The notes beneath the pieces were generated by a model. That model was not told the DNA's origin and made no database searches. It saw only the letters and a program-made list of their open reading frames with translations. Below are positions 29,081 to 38,507 of a stretch of DNA of 64,000 nt, in pieces. The DNA is from Gammaproteobacteria bacterium (GTDB lineage Bacteria > Pseudomonadota > Gammaproteobacteria > Enterobacterales > Alteromonadaceae), in the NCBI GenBank assembly GCA_018826295.1, contig JAHJZX010000021.1:124001-188000 (forward strand), written 5' to 3'. A program made the position numbers and the translations under genes. Position 1 is the first letter of the stretch, and every line of letters begins with the position of its first letter.

Positions 29081-30136
29081 ATGTCAATACACTGTTATGC
29101 AATGATTTTTTCTATCATGTTGCTGTGTGTGCCGGCCCGGGCGGATAACGCCTTTGTTAACCAGTTGGCCTCTGCCAGCCATGCGTCAGCTGTGCAGTTA
29201 AGCGCAGCACAAGCCGGGCAACTCAAGAACATGCAGTTAACTGCAGCCCTGGCATGGCACGGTGCCAGCCCCTGGATAAATGCGGTAAATCGCGGTGCGC
29301 GTGACACCTTTGAGCGCTATGGCGTAAAAGTGTTGGTTAGCACCGATGCCCAGTATGATCCGGTAAAGCAAGTTGCCGATATCGAGAATATTCAGGCGCT
29401 TAAACCAGATATGCTGTTATCGCTGATTATCGATGGCATAAGTGCCAAAGCGGCATTGCAAAAAGCGACCCGGCAAGGAACTAAGCTGGTGTTGCTAAGT
29501 AATCCGGTGCCTGGCTTTGAGCATGGCAAGGATTTTTTTGGCATTGTCACCGACGATATGCAAGGCATGGGCAAGCAAGCGGCAGAAGCGGTATTTCAGC
29601 ACCTTGGTGGCAAAGGTAAGGTGGGCTTAATAGTGCACGATGCCAACTATTTTATTACCAATACCCGCGACAATGCGTTTATCACAGCGCTGAAAGCCTA
29701 TAGCGGTATTGAAGTGGTGGCGCAAAGCGGCTTTGTTAAAGAGCATGATACCAGTGCTATTGCCTCGGCCATGTTGTTGCGTCACCCGGAGTTGCAGCTG
29801 ATTTATGTGTCCTGGGATACTGCTGCCGAGGGCGTGGTGCAAGCGCTGCGCAGCGATGGCTATAGCGCGGTGCGGGTTGTCTCCCACGACTTGGGCATAA
29901 ATAACCTGCTGAATATGGCCCAGAACGGCAATATGCTGGCGTCGGTGTCAGACCGGCCGTACGAAATTGGTGCGGCCATGGCCCGCATCGCCCTGTTGGC
30001 AGAGCTGGGGCAGGACACACCAGTTTTTACGCTGGTACCGTTTGAGCTGGTAACAAAACACAATATCAGTGACGTATGGCAGCAAGCTTATCGTACTGAA
30101 TTACCCCGTATTATTTCTATTGCGCTCGGAGACTAA
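29081..30136 (+). CDS. Periplasmic sugar-binding protein of a CUT2 ABC importer
   Basis: The 351-residue protein is a type I periplasmic binding protein (RbsB-like): a signal peptide, then repeated Rossmann-like lobes with D-I-E-N-I-Q-A-L-K-P-D and S-D-R-P-Y-E-I-G. ATG at 29081 behind AGTAGGG is preferred over TTG at 29048 because it sits directly before the signal peptide. It is followed by permease, ATPase, GH3 and TonB receptor genes. The ligand is unknown. Confidence 0.85.
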   Translation: MSIHCYAMIFSIMLLCVPARADNAFVNQLASASHASAVQLSAAQAGQLKNMQLTAALAWHGASPWINAVNRGARDTFERYGVKVLVSTDAQYDPVKQVADIENIQALKPDMLLSLIIDGISAKAALQKATRQGTKLVLLSNPVPGFEHGKDFFGIVTDDMQGMGKQAAEAVFQHLGGKGKVGLIVHDANYFITNTRDNAFITALKAYSGIEVVAQSGFVKEHDTSAIASAMLLRHPELQLIYVSWDTAAEGVVQALRSDGYSAVRVVSHDLGINNLLNMAQNGNMLASVSDRPYEIGAAMARIALLAELGQDTPVFTLVPFELVTKHNISDVWQQAYRTELPRIISIALGD

Positions 30137-30140
30137 CGAT

Positions 30141-31115
30141 ATGTCCGCTATAACATCGGCGCCACTGCGCGCGCCCTGGAAAAGCCGCTTACTGCAACGG
30201 CAATACTTTATTTACTACATGTTTATATTGGTGCTGGCCGCCTTTAGCATTTTTTTGCACGATACCGGCTTTTTTAGCCTTGCCAATTTTATGAACATTG
30301 TCCGTCAGACGGCGCCTATCACCGTGATGGCGGTAGGTTTAAGCTTTGCACTGGCGGTAGGCCATATCGATTTATCTATAGGTGCTGTGGTTGCGCTTAG
30401 CGCCATAGTGGCAGCGCTATTATTGCAATATACCTCGGTGCCGCTGGCGGTTGCCGGCGCCTTATTAAGCGGTGTGCTGGTTGGTCTGGTTAACGGTGTG
30501 CTGATAGAGCGCCTCAGAGTGTCGTCGCTGCTGGTCACTCTGGGCACTATGGGCGTCATCACCGGCCTGGCGCGGCAGATTAGCGGCCTGGAATCTATAC
30601 CGATCATTGCTCCCCTGTTTTTAATGCTGTTTGGCGCGGGCGAGTTTTTATCTGTGCCGGGGTTGCTGTGCTGGACCCTGCTGTTTGCGTTGCTTGGCTA
30701 TCTGGTCATGAACAAACTGGTTTTTGGCCGGCATTTACTGGCCGTCGGCGGTAACGCTGAGGCGGCAAGGGCCATGGGAATAAACATCAGCAAGGTGCGT
30801 ATTCAGGCTCTGGTTTTGTGTTCAGTGTGTGCTGCCATTGCCGGTTTGCTATACGCCGGCAGGCTGGCGGGGGCGCGTTACACCCTGGGCGAAGCCGATC
30901 TTTTGACCGTGATTGCTGCTGTTGCCATCGGCGGTGCCAGCCTGTTTGGCGGCCGCGTCAGTATCATAGGGGCCGTTATAGGCTCCTGGCTGATGGGGAT
31001 GATTAACAATGGTTTGATCTTGTCCGGTTTTTCAACCGATGAGCAAATGATCACCCGCGGCGTTATTTTGATCAGCGCTGTAGCAATAGGAGCAAGGGAG
31101 GCGCGTCATGGTTAG
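30141..31115 (+). CDS. CUT2-type ABC sugar permease
   Basis: This 324-residue inner-membrane protein has about eight to ten helices and the RbsC-like family pattern: G-L-S-F-A-L-A-V-G-H-I-D-L-S-I-G-A near residue 65 and the cytoplasmic V-G-G-N-A-E-A-A-R-A-M-G-I coupling loop. It forms the channel with the adjacent ATPase. ATG at 30141 is chosen behind GGAG; an open frame reaching back to 30069 overlaps the binding protein and is rejected. It overlaps the ATPase start by eight bases. Confidence 0.9.
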   Translation: MSAITSAPLRAPWKSRLLQRQYFIYYMFILVLAAFSIFLHDTGFFSLANFMNIVRQTAPITVMAVGLSFALAVGHIDLSIGAVVALSAIVAALLLQYTSVPLAVAGALLSGVLVGLVNGVLIERLRVSSLLVTLGTMGVITGLARQISGLESIPIIAPLFLMLFGAGEFLSVPGLLCWTLLFALLGYLVMNKLVFGRHLLAVGGNAEAARAMGINISKVRIQALVLCSVCAAIAGLLYAGRLAGARYTLGEADLLTVIAAVAIGGASLFGGRVSIIGAVIGSWLMGMINNGLILSGFSTDEQMITRGVILISAVAIGAREARHG

Positions 31116-31896
31116 AACGGCATTAAGTCAGACCATTCTGGAAGTAAAAAACATCACCAAGCGGTTTGGCGGCGTAGAAGCCCTGCGCGGCGTAAGCTTC
31201 AGTGTAAAAAAGGGCGAAGTAGTAGGGTTACTGGGCGACAATGGCGCGGGCAAATCTACCCTGGTGCGCTGTATTTCCGGTATTCATAGCCCGGATGAGG
31301 GCGAAATTTTAATTGCCGGCAAGGCCGTTAAGCTGGATTCACCAATGCAGGCCAGAAACGCCGGCATTGAAACCGTGTTTCAGGATCTGGCAATTATTCC
31401 AGAATTTGATGTGGTACAAAACCTGTACCTAAACCGCGAGATCCGTTCGGCCAATCCAATTTTGCGCTGGCTCGGCTGGCTTGACAGTAAAGCCATGGCG
31501 AAACGCAGCCAAAAATCGCTGAACCGGTTAAACAGCCGTATTCCCAGCTTAACGGAGAAGATCAGCAACTTATCGGGTGGCCAGCGTCAGGCCGTGGCCA
31601 TTGCCAGAGCGGTAAGCTGGGGCGCAGAAATTGTCATTATGGATGAACCGACCGCTGCGCTTGGTGTAGAGCAAAGTGCCCAGGTAAATGAGTTAATCCG
31701 TCTTATCAGCTCGCAAGGCGTGGCAGTGGTATTGATTAGCCACAATATGCAGCACGTTATCGATACCTGTGACAGAGCCGTCGTTTTGTATCAGGGGCGC
31801 TGCAATGCCGATGTGGCTATTGGCGACGTTGATAAAAATACCCTGGTGGCCTTAATTACCGGCGCGGCGGATATGACGCTGGCGCAACCGGCTTAA
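31108..31896 (+). CDS. Sugar ABC transporter ATPase (single domain)
   Basis: The 262-residue ATPase has Walker A G-D-N-G-A-G-K-S-T near residue 45, the signature L-S-G-G-Q-R-Q and Walker B V-I-M-D-E-P-T-A-A-L. It holds one nucleotide-binding domain, unlike RbsA/XylG with two, so it should act as a homodimer (FrcA-like). It overlaps the permease and is 10 bases before the GH3 gene. Confidence 0.92.
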   Translation: MVRTALSQTILEVKNITKRFGGVEALRGVSFSVKKGEVVGLLGDNGAGKSTLVRCISGIHSPDEGEILIAGKAVKLDSPMQARNAGIETVFQDLAIIPEFDVVQNLYLNREIRSANPILRWLGWLDSKAMAKRSQKSLNRLNSRIPSLTEKISNLSGGQRQAVAIARAVSWGAEIVIMDEPTAALGVEQSAQVNELIRLISSQGVAVVLISHNMQHVIDTCDRAVVLYQGRCNADVAIGDVDKNTLVALITGAADMTLAQPA

Positions 31897-31906
31897 GGAG
31901 GCCGCC

Positions 31907-33544
31907 ATGCAAAAAAATATTATGCAGCTGCTGTCGGCGATGACAATAGAGCAAAAAGTGGGTCAGCTGTTTGTACTGGCTTTTGCCGGCCAGGATGTAG
32001 AATACGCCCGTTATCTGGTGCGGGAGCGCCATATTGGTGGCTTTTACCTGACCGATGATAACGCTGCCACACCACAACAGGCACAGCAACTGACAGCTGC
32101 GTTGCAACATCAGGCCAGTTTAAATCTGTGCGATGCGCCACTGTTACTGGCGGTTGACCAGGAAGGCGCCTGGGGTATTTTAACCCGTTACCTGGATCTG
32201 GGGCCGGGCAATCTGGCGCTGGGGCAGGTAGATGATACGGCGTTAACGCAGGCGATGTATCAGATGTTTGCCGAGCAGGTCGGCAACCTGGGGTATAACT
32301 GCATCCTCGGGCCCTGTGCCGACGTTAACGCCAATCCGGACAACCCTATTATCGGCCAGCGCAGCTTTGGCGCTTGCCCGCAACTGGTATCACGCCATGT
32401 TGTTGCCGCCTGTCGGGGTATACAGCAGGCTGGCTTACTGGCTTGTGCCAAGCATTTTCCCGGCCATGGCGATACCGCTAAAGACAGCCACCAGACATTA
32501 CCTGTGGTAGATAAATCGCTGGCACAGCTGCTGCAGCAGGATTTATTGCCATTTACCGCAGCGGCCAGAGCTGGCGTTGATCTGATGATGACCAGCCATA
32601 TTTGCTACCCCCAGCTGGACCCCAAACTGCCGGCAACCTTGTCAGCGCCTATTCTGACGCAGCTGTTAGCGCAGCAGCTTGGCTTTGACGGCCTGGTGAT
32701 CAGTGACAGTATGAATATGTGGGCTATGCGCAAGCAGTTTGATCCGGTGGACGCCGTCTTGCTGGCGCTGGAAGCCGGTGCCCATTTAATTATGTTATCG
32801 GAAGAGCACTATGAAAATCAGACCACCGATTATAAAGCGCTGCAGCAATTAACGCTGGATGGTGTTATTGCTGCGGTGCGCCAGGGCCGGCTGAGTGAAA
32901 GTTTGCTGGATCAGCGTTTGAGTAAAGTGCTGGCACTGCGTTATCTGAAGCTGCAACACAGCCGCCGTCATAGCAGCAAGCCGGAACATCAGACATTAGC
33001 GCGTGATGCGGCGCAGCGCGCTGTGCGGGTGCTCCGTGATGATAACAAGCTGTTGCCGCTGCGCCAGGATGCCTATTTTATTTCGCTGGCGCAGCCATCC
33101 AACCGCTTAAAGCTGGTTAACAGCCGCGGTATTGGCCCCAATGACCCCAGAGCAGCAGATACCGAACTGCTGTTAGCACTGCAACAACAACCATTTGTGC
33201 TGGAAGAGGTTAGTTTTGCCCGCTTAGAGCGCTTTTTACAGCAACCGGACCAGTGCTTTGCTGATAAACCGATAGTGGCAGTGTGGCAGGATTATCCGTT
33301 ACCCGGTGAAAACTTTGACCCACAACAACGACAGCGGCTGCAGGTTTTGTTGCAACATTATCCGGCGAATGTGCTGCTGCTATGTCTGGGGCCGGACTAT
33401 TTAGCCGCAGCAATAACACCAGCCGCTAACAGCTGTGTATGTAGCTATTCCAGCCGCTGGGTAGCAGCCCAGGCGCTGGCCGACGTTATTTGTAAAACGC
33501 CGAAAAAAAATTTAGTAGTTGACATTAGTAAAAATGATGGATAA
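31907..33544 (+). CDS. Cytoplasmic GH3 glycosidase (NagZ-like)
   Basis: The 545-residue GH3 enzyme lacks a signal peptide and so acts on imported sugars. The motif K-H-F-P-G-H-G-D-T-A-K-D-S-H near residue 186 is the Asp-His catalytic dyad of NagZ-type beta-N-acetylhexosaminidases, and V-I-S-D-S-M-N-M carries the Asp nucleophile. A C-terminal domain makes it longer than E. coli NagZ (341). The sugar-binding E-G-G-R-V-x-R of NagZ reads E-G-A-W-G-I-L-T-R, so specificity may differ. GGAGG precedes it. The locus suggests hydrolysis of a short beta-linked, perhaps GlcNAc-containing, oligosaccharide. Confidence 0.82.
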   Translation: MQKNIMQLLSAMTIEQKVGQLFVLAFAGQDVEYARYLVRERHIGGFYLTDDNAATPQQAQQLTAALQHQASLNLCDAPLLLAVDQEGAWGILTRYLDLGPGNLALGQVDDTALTQAMYQMFAEQVGNLGYNCILGPCADVNANPDNPIIGQRSFGACPQLVSRHVVAACRGIQQAGLLACAKHFPGHGDTAKDSHQTLPVVDKSLAQLLQQDLLPFTAAARAGVDLMMTSHICYPQLDPKLPATLSAPILTQLLAQQLGFDGLVISDSMNMWAMRKQFDPVDAVLLALEAGAHLIMLSEEHYENQTTDYKALQQLTLDGVIAAVRQGRLSESLLDQRLSKVLALRYLKLQHSRRHSSKPEHQTLARDAAQRAVRVLRDDNKLLPLRQDAYFISLAQPSNRLKLVNSRGIGPNDPRAADTELLLALQQQPFVLEEVSFARLERFLQQPDQCFADKPIVAVWQDYPLPGENFDPQQRQRLQVLLQHYPANVLLLCLGPDYLAAAITPAANSCVCSYSSRWVAAQALADVICKTPKKNLVVDISKNDG

Positions 33545-33611
33545 ATAATAAGTAAAAACAAAAGACATAATAATTTGTCAGTGACACCTAATAAATCAAC
33601 AGGAGAAGAAC

Positions 33612-36170
33612 ATGCATGTATCACTTAGTCGTTTAGCCATTGCTGTGCTGGCAGGCTGCTGCACGGCCCCCGTTGCGGCACAATCCACCCAGGTGCAACC
33701 GTCGGCCGATAACACCGAGATTATCCAGGTGCGCGGTATTCGTGGCAGCCTGAGCAAGTCACTGGCAACTAAACGTATTGCCGACTCAGTGCAGGACAGT
33801 GTGTCGGCGGAAGACATTGGCGATTTTCCCGATAAAAATATCGGTGATGCACTGCAGCGTATTCCTGGTATTACCGTATCCAGAACGTATGGCGAAGTGG
33901 ATGGCGTCAATATACGTGGTACGGCACCTGAGCACAGCCTGTTGCTGCTAAATGGCCAGAACGTGGCGACGGTAGGTTGGTTTGATAATGATCCTTTTAC
34001 CCGCAGCTTTAATTTTGAAATGGTGTCGGCCGAGCAAATAGCCGGCATGGACGTGTATAAATCTAACGAAGCCCAGATCAACGAAGGTGCGATGGGCGGT
34101 ACTATTAATCTGAAAACCCGCAAGCCGTTAGAGCTGGATGCCAATACGCTGTTTGGTTCAGTTGAGGCCAGCCATAACACGAATACCAATGGCTGGAAAC
34201 CGAGCCTGTCCGGTTTGTACAGTTGGAAAGATAGCGCAGCGCGCTTTGGCGTGCTGCTGGCCCATTCGGTCGAAAAAAATAAAGTGGCCCGGGAAACACA
34301 AAGCACCTTTGGTGGTGCTATTCGCTGGGATGGCATCAACAAGCCTGAAGTACCGGATACCGAAGGTAATCATCCGGTTATGCCGTTGGGGCTGGCCAGC
34401 ATCTTGTTTGATGAACAGCGTAAAAGGACCAGCTCGCAGCTGTCTGTGCAGTTTCAGGCCAGCGATAAGTTGCTGCTGTCAGCCGATTACAACCGCTTTG
34501 AATTAGCCAACCCGCATGTAAATACTGCCATTTTTAATTTTATGCATGTTAACGGCATTGTTGATGCTGAGTCGGCGGTATATAACGATCAGGGCGTGTT
34601 GGTGGCGGCGCACAGCCGTAGCCGCGATCCGGATGCCTATGGTGTGCCGTTGTTTAATAACACTGTGGTCAGAACGCCTAAAATGGTGTCAGATGTGCTT
34701 AATCTGCAGCTGGATTATCAGGCCGACGACTGGGAGTTAAGCGCCATTGCCGGTCGCTCCGGTGCGACATCGCGTGGCAAACAATCCAGTGTCTGGTTTG
34801 GCGATACGGCAGATAAATCCAGTTCTGGCGTAAGCTGGGATATACGCGGTACGCACAAATTTATGCCGGATAATGCCGACATTTTGCTCGACCATACCAA
34901 GATGAAACTCTTTATGGAGTTCAGCTACCTGGACAACATCCGTGACAATGACATCGACTACTATCAGGCCGACTACAAATACCATCTGGACAGTTTTGGT
35001 TTTAGCAGCATTGAAGGCGGTGTGAAGTATCAGCAACAGAGTTTTAGTGCATCACAATTTGTCAGGGATGATGGCCTGCTGGCCAAAGCCGAAGCAGCCG
35101 GCCTGTCAATGCAGACATTTAACGGTGGTACGGTAACGGGTATTTTAAGTGAATTACCGGCCAATACCGCCCTGACAGACTTTGCCGTGATTAACAGCAG
35201 TGTGCTGGCGTACGCCGAAGCGAACAAAGCCACTGGTGTAAGTACAAACTACTTTGCTATCGATGAAGATATCAGCGCGGCCTATGTTAAAGCTAACTTT
35301 AATACCGAGCGTTTGCGCGGTAATGTTGGCCTGCGCTGGGTTGATACCGAGGTGACGTCAAGCAATGATAGCCTGCGCCAGAGCATTAGCTATAGCAATC
35401 TGCTGCCAAGTTTAAACCTGGTGTATGACATACAGCAGGATCTGTTGCTACGCTTTGCTGCCAGTAAATCGGTAGCGCGGCCACAGTATGAACAAATGAA
35501 GATGGCCAGCAATATTGAAGTGCACCAAAAAACCGCCAGTATTGGTAACCCGGATATTACGCCTTATCGTTCTAATCAGTTTGATCTTGGGCTGGAGTGG
35601 TATTTCAATGCCTCATCTTTATTAAGTGCGACGCTATTTCGCAAAGACATCAGCGATTACATAGAGTCAACCAGCGAGCTAGAGTCAATTGACGGCTGCA
35701 GCGGTTGTATCGTTACCCGCTACCGTAATGCCGGTAAGGCGTCAGTAAATGGCATAGAGTTGCAGTTTCAACAGGACTTTGGAAACGGTTTTGGCGTACT
35801 GGCAAATTACACCTACACCGACAGCGAACTAAACAGCATTACAACAGGTAAAGGCCCTTTGTATGGGGTATCGGAGAACTCTTATAACCTGTCAGCGTAT
35901 TACGAGAACGAGCTGTTAAGTGCACGTCTGGCCTATAACGCGCGGGATGAGTGGCGGCAAATTTATAATGATCAGGCCGGCACAGCCCAACCGTTTAAGT
36001 CGCTGGATGCGTCTTTTGTCTGGCATATGACCGACAACATCGATATTTCGCTGGAAGCGGTGAATATTCTGAACGAAGTTCGGCGTATTAACCGGCCAGA
36101 ATATGGTTATACCCACTCTGTTGATCAATTTGGCGCCCGTTACTTTATCGGCGTCAGCTTTAAATTGTAA
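33612..36170 (+). CDS. TonB-dependent receptor for a carbohydrate
   Basis: This 852-residue receptor starts with a signal peptide, then the plug motif I-I-Q-V-R-G-I-R-G-S and I-P-G-I-T-V-S-R, followed by a 22-strand barrel ending Y-F-I-G-V-S-F-K-L. It belongs to the TIGR01782-like receptors often tied to sugar loci. AGGAGAA supports the start. It is the last gene after the ABC importer and GH3 enzyme and would bring the substrate through the outer membrane by the TonB system. A terminator follows. Confidence 0.9.
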   Translation: MHVSLSRLAIAVLAGCCTAPVAAQSTQVQPSADNTEIIQVRGIRGSLSKSLATKRIADSVQDSVSAEDIGDFPDKNIGDALQRIPGITVSRTYGEVDGVNIRGTAPEHSLLLLNGQNVATVGWFDNDPFTRSFNFEMVSAEQIAGMDVYKSNEAQINEGAMGGTINLKTRKPLELDANTLFGSVEASHNTNTNGWKPSLSGLYSWKDSAARFGVLLAHSVEKNKVARETQSTFGGAIRWDGINKPEVPDTEGNHPVMPLGLASILFDEQRKRTSSQLSVQFQASDKLLLSADYNRFELANPHVNTAIFNFMHVNGIVDAESAVYNDQGVLVAAHSRSRDPDAYGVPLFNNTVVRTPKMVSDVLNLQLDYQADDWELSAIAGRSGATSRGKQSSVWFGDTADKSSSGVSWDIRGTHKFMPDNADILLDHTKMKLFMEFSYLDNIRDNDIDYYQADYKYHLDSFGFSSIEGGVKYQQQSFSASQFVRDDGLLAKAEAAGLSMQTFNGGTVTGILSELPANTALTDFAVINSSVLAYAEANKATGVSTNYFAIDEDISAAYVKANFNTERLRGNVGLRWVDTEVTSSNDSLRQSISYSNLLPSLNLVYDIQQDLLLRFAASKSVARPQYEQMKMASNIEVHQKTASIGNPDITPYRSNQFDLGLEWYFNASSLLSATLFRKDISDYIESTSELESIDGCSGCIVTRYRNAGKASVNGIELQFQQDFGNGFGVLANYTYTDSELNSITTGKGPLYGVSENSYNLSAYYENELLSARLAYNARDEWRQIYNDQAGTAQPFKSLDASFVWHMTDNIDISLEAVNILNEVRRINRPEYGYTHSVDQFGARYFIGVSFKL

Positions 36171-36193
36171 CCGACTGCTGCTCCCGGCAGGTT

Positions 36194-36237
36194 GCAGAGG
36201 GTAGGGCTTCAGGTTGTACCTTACCCTCTGTCTTTTT
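36194..36237 (+). terminator. Terminator after the TonB receptor gene
   Basis: CAGAGGGTA and TACCCTCTG form a perfect 9-bp stem with extra pairing towards the loop, followed by TCTTTTT. It closes the sugar-uptake operon. Confidence 0.85.
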
Positions 36238-36291
36238 CTGCTGACAGAGGCGTTTCACTCTTTGGCCGCCAGCCTCAACGGTTGGCCGCCA

Positions 36292-37044
36292 TCATTTACC
36301 ACGCTTGATACAGGCAAATAAAGCATTGCCTGCTTTTTGATCCCAGGGCGCTATGCTGTCATAGTTATGCGCCAATATATGCACGTCAAAATACGGCAAT
36401 AACAGCGCTTGCAACTGGGCAAAGCTGATAGCGACCATTGCATGCTCATCCTGCCACAACTGGCGCTGACCAGCGCTGGTTTTTATGATCTGCAGCTTTA
36501 AGCTTTGCTGCTCACCGTCGCCGCTATAATGCCAGCCCGATTCAAACTGAAAATGACTATCGTGCAGCATAGTGCTGTGGCGTACTCTGCTGTTGTTGCA
36601 GATGGTAACCTTATCAACGGCGTTAAAACACAGCATGCCACCAGGCGTTAAAGCGGCGTGCGCACTGGCAATGCATTGCGTAAGCGTAGCTATGTTCTGG
36701 TTGTAATGAATAGAGTATAAAAAGCAGGTGATTAAATCGACCGGCTTATCCAGTGTAAAGCTGGACATATTCTGCAGTATAAAATGTGCTTGTGGGCAGC
36801 GGGCTTTGGCTAAATCTAACATCGGTTGGTTAATATCCAGTCCGCTGCACTGATAACCATAATCAATGAAATGGCGGATATGCGGCGCACTGCCGCAGGC
36901 CAGATCAAGATGGTTTTTGCCGCCGTTACCTAGCAGTTGCTGCAACCGGTGCACAGTATTGCTTTGTGCCGGGTAGTTGATGTCGCAACACATTAAATCA
37001 TAGTAGCCGGACAAGTCGGTGTATAACGCATTGGATGACAGCAT
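36292..37044 (-). CDS. Class I SAM-dependent methyltransferase
   Basis: The 250-residue protein has the SAM motif L-D-L-A-C-G-S-A near residue 46, S-G-L-D-I-N-Q-P-M-L-D-L-A, and a later L-T-P-G-G-M-L-C-F-N. The fold is methyltransferase class I. The substrate is unknown. It is convergent with the TonB receptor and followed upstream by the membrane glutaredoxin gene on the same strand. Confidence 0.8.
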   Translation of the reverse strand: MLSSNALYTDLSGYYDLMCCDINYPAQSNTVHRLQQLLGNGGKNHLDLACGSAPHIRHFIDYGYQCSGLDINQPMLDLAKARCPQAHFILQNMSSFTLDKPVDLITCFLYSIHYNQNIATLTQCIASAHAALTPGGMLCFNAVDKVTICNNSRVRHSTMLHDSHFQFESGWHYSGDGEQQSLKLQIIKTSAGQRQLWQDEHAMVAISFAQLQALLLPYFDVHILAHNYDSIAPWDQKAGNALFACIKRGK

Positions 37045-37151
37045 CGCTGCATACTGCTCAGGCGAAATTTGGGTGGCGCATTTTATAGCAGTTGCGGCGT
37101 TTTGCGAAGCAGGATTTTTAACCGCCGTTGCGATTAAACCGCGGCCGGGTT

Positions 37152-37538
37152 TTAGGCAAAACGTTGCTGCAAATAAGCGATAATATCGGCAGATTCATAT
37201 AACCATTGTACCTCGCCGGTTGCTGTTTCAATGCGCAGGCAGGGGACTTTCACTTTGCCGCCACTTTGTTCCAGCTCGCTACGGTGCTGTTGATTGTGCT
37301 GTGCATCACGCTTTTCAATGTTAAGCCCCAGCCGTGCTACCTGCTTGCGCACTTTGATACAAAACGGGCAGGCACTAAACTGATACAGGGCTAACTGACT
37401 GCAAGCGGCATCGACAGTGGTTTGCTCGGCAGCACTGCGCACCAGGGCTTTAGGGGTTGACAGTTTTTCAGCCAGCAGCATAAAAGGCGTTAAGATAAGA
37501 CGAACTAAGCGGAAAAATAAACGAATAAACACACGCAT
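37152..37538 (-). CDS. Membrane-anchored glutaredoxin-like protein
   Basis: This 128-residue protein begins with a basic-hydrophobic segment (about 1-24) followed by a thioredoxin-fold domain with C-P-F-C near residue 57, a V-P-C-L-R-I block (cis-proline) and a C-terminal Y-E-S-A-D-I-I-A-Y-L as in GST N-terminal domains. It is probably tethered to the inner face of the membrane and uses glutathione. The substrate is unknown. Confidence 0.75.
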   Translation of the reverse strand: MRVFIRLFFRLVRLILTPFMLLAEKLSTPKALVRSAAEQTTVDAACSQLALYQFSACPFCIKVRKQVARLGLNIEKRDAQHNQQHRSELEQSGGKVKVPCLRIETATGEVQWLYESADIIAYLQQRFA

Positions 37539-37667
37539 ATACGACTCTGTTGGTTGGGTGATATCGGATGGTTGACTAATAAGGTGCTAGTGTAACATTG
37601 CCGTCCCTGTTATGCCTATGCTGCGGTCAGCCATAATTGCTTAACCGCAGCACTCTGCTTTAGCCGC

Positions 37668-38072
37668 TCAGCGATGATAAGCGCCAGCGCGTTCAGGCTG
37701 GTATAGCAGCTCTTCAACTGTAATTGTCGACATGTCGCCGCCCGGTAATGGCCAGTTAATCGTATCGCCGGTTTTCAGGCCGAGTAAGGCGCAACCTACC
37801 GGTGCCAGCACCGAAATAGTATTGCCGTTTTGGCTGACATCTTTCGGGTACACCAGAGTTAGGGTGCTGGTTTTACCGTTACCCAGACGAAAACGTACAC
37901 TGGAGTTCATACTGATCACGTTGGCCGGAAGTTGCTCTGGTGCCACCACACTGGCGCGCTCCAGTTCCTGGCTTAAGGTGTCATAACCCATGCTGTCCGC
38001 ACTCAGGTTGCCAAGCAAGGCATCCAGCCGGTCATAATCGGTAGTGGACAGGACGATATCGGGGGTTTTCAT
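37668..38072 (-). CDS. rnk: Rnk, GreA/B-like regulator of nucleoside diphosphate kinase
   Basis: The 134-residue protein matches Rnk: short N-terminal coiled part (residues 8-45) and a GreA/GreB C-terminal domain with V-R-F-R-L-G-N, S-V-L-A-P-V-G-C-A-L-L-G and I-N-W-P-L-P-G-G. Rnk affects nucleoside diphosphate kinase and binds RNA polymerase. ATG at 38072 has AAGGAGC six bases upstream. The same frame is open upstream to 38507, carrying a second Gre-like domain, so this may be the shorter of two products. Confidence 0.88.
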   Translation of the reverse strand: MKTPDIVLSTTDYDRLDALLGNLSADSMGYDTLSQELERASVVAPEQLPANVISMNSSVRFRLGNGKTSTLTLVYPKDVSQNGNTISVLAPVGCALLGLKTGDTINWPLPGGDMSTITVEELLYQPERAGAYHR

Positions 38073-38507
38073 TTTTAGCTCCTTCATTTTAGACATGTTT
38101 AGTGTGTCGTGTTTAACAGAGTGCTGTACATACAGCACAGTGAGAATGCGAAAGCGCAAGACGCAACCTAACAGTTGCAGCGAGATAACCATATCAGCCG
38201 TTTTACCCGGCAAGACACAGCCCAGCGGCGATAACAACGAAATGCGGCCTTGACGATAATCCGCTTGTGCCGGATTAACCAGTTGCAGCCAGCCACGCTC
38301 GCCGGTATCAAGGTTTTGCAGTTCAACCGTACTGCCCGGACGGATGCAGCCGCTGCAGTTAAGCCGGCTTTGATTTTTGCTGTCGGCAATAGCATGCACC
38401 ATGCAGCTTAGTTGCTGCGCGGTTAGCGGAAATAATTGCCGACAGGCTAATCTGGCAATAACACAGGCAACAATCTGGTTGGATAGTTTGGGGTAGCAAA
38501 AATACAT
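37668..38507 (-). CDS. Upstream Gre-like domain in frame with rnk (279-residue fusion)
   Basis: From ATG at 38507 (CGGAGC just upstream) 145 codons run without a stop into rnk. They encode an N-terminal segment and a GreA/GreB C-terminal-like domain: I-R-P-G-S-T-V-E-L-Q-N-L-D-T-G-E-R, I-S-L-L-S-P-L-G-C-V-L-P-G. The terminal V-x-W-P-L-P-G-G of Rnk is missing. If translated, the protein has two Gre-like domains; because rnk has its own good start, both long and short products are plausible. A lost stop between two tandem paralogues is the other reading. Confidence 0.6.
   Translation of the reverse strand: MYFCYPKLSNQIVACVIARLACRQLFPLTAQQLSCMVHAIADSKNQSRLNCSGCIRPGSTVELQNLDTGERGWLQLVNPAQADYRQGRISLLSPLGCVLPGKTADMVISLQLLGCVLRFRILTVLYVQHSVKHDTLNMSKMKELKMKTPDIVLSTTDYDRLDALLGNLSADSMGYDTLSQELERASVVAPEQLPANVISMNSSVRFRLGNGKTSTLTLVYPKDVSQNGNTISVLAPVGCALLGLKTGDTINWPLPGGDMSTITVEELLYQPERAGAYHR

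Noticed and set aside
33596-34342. 248-codon minus-strand frame inside the TonB receptor
   Set aside because: It mirrors the receptor coding sequence and has a low-complexity, serine-rich composition.
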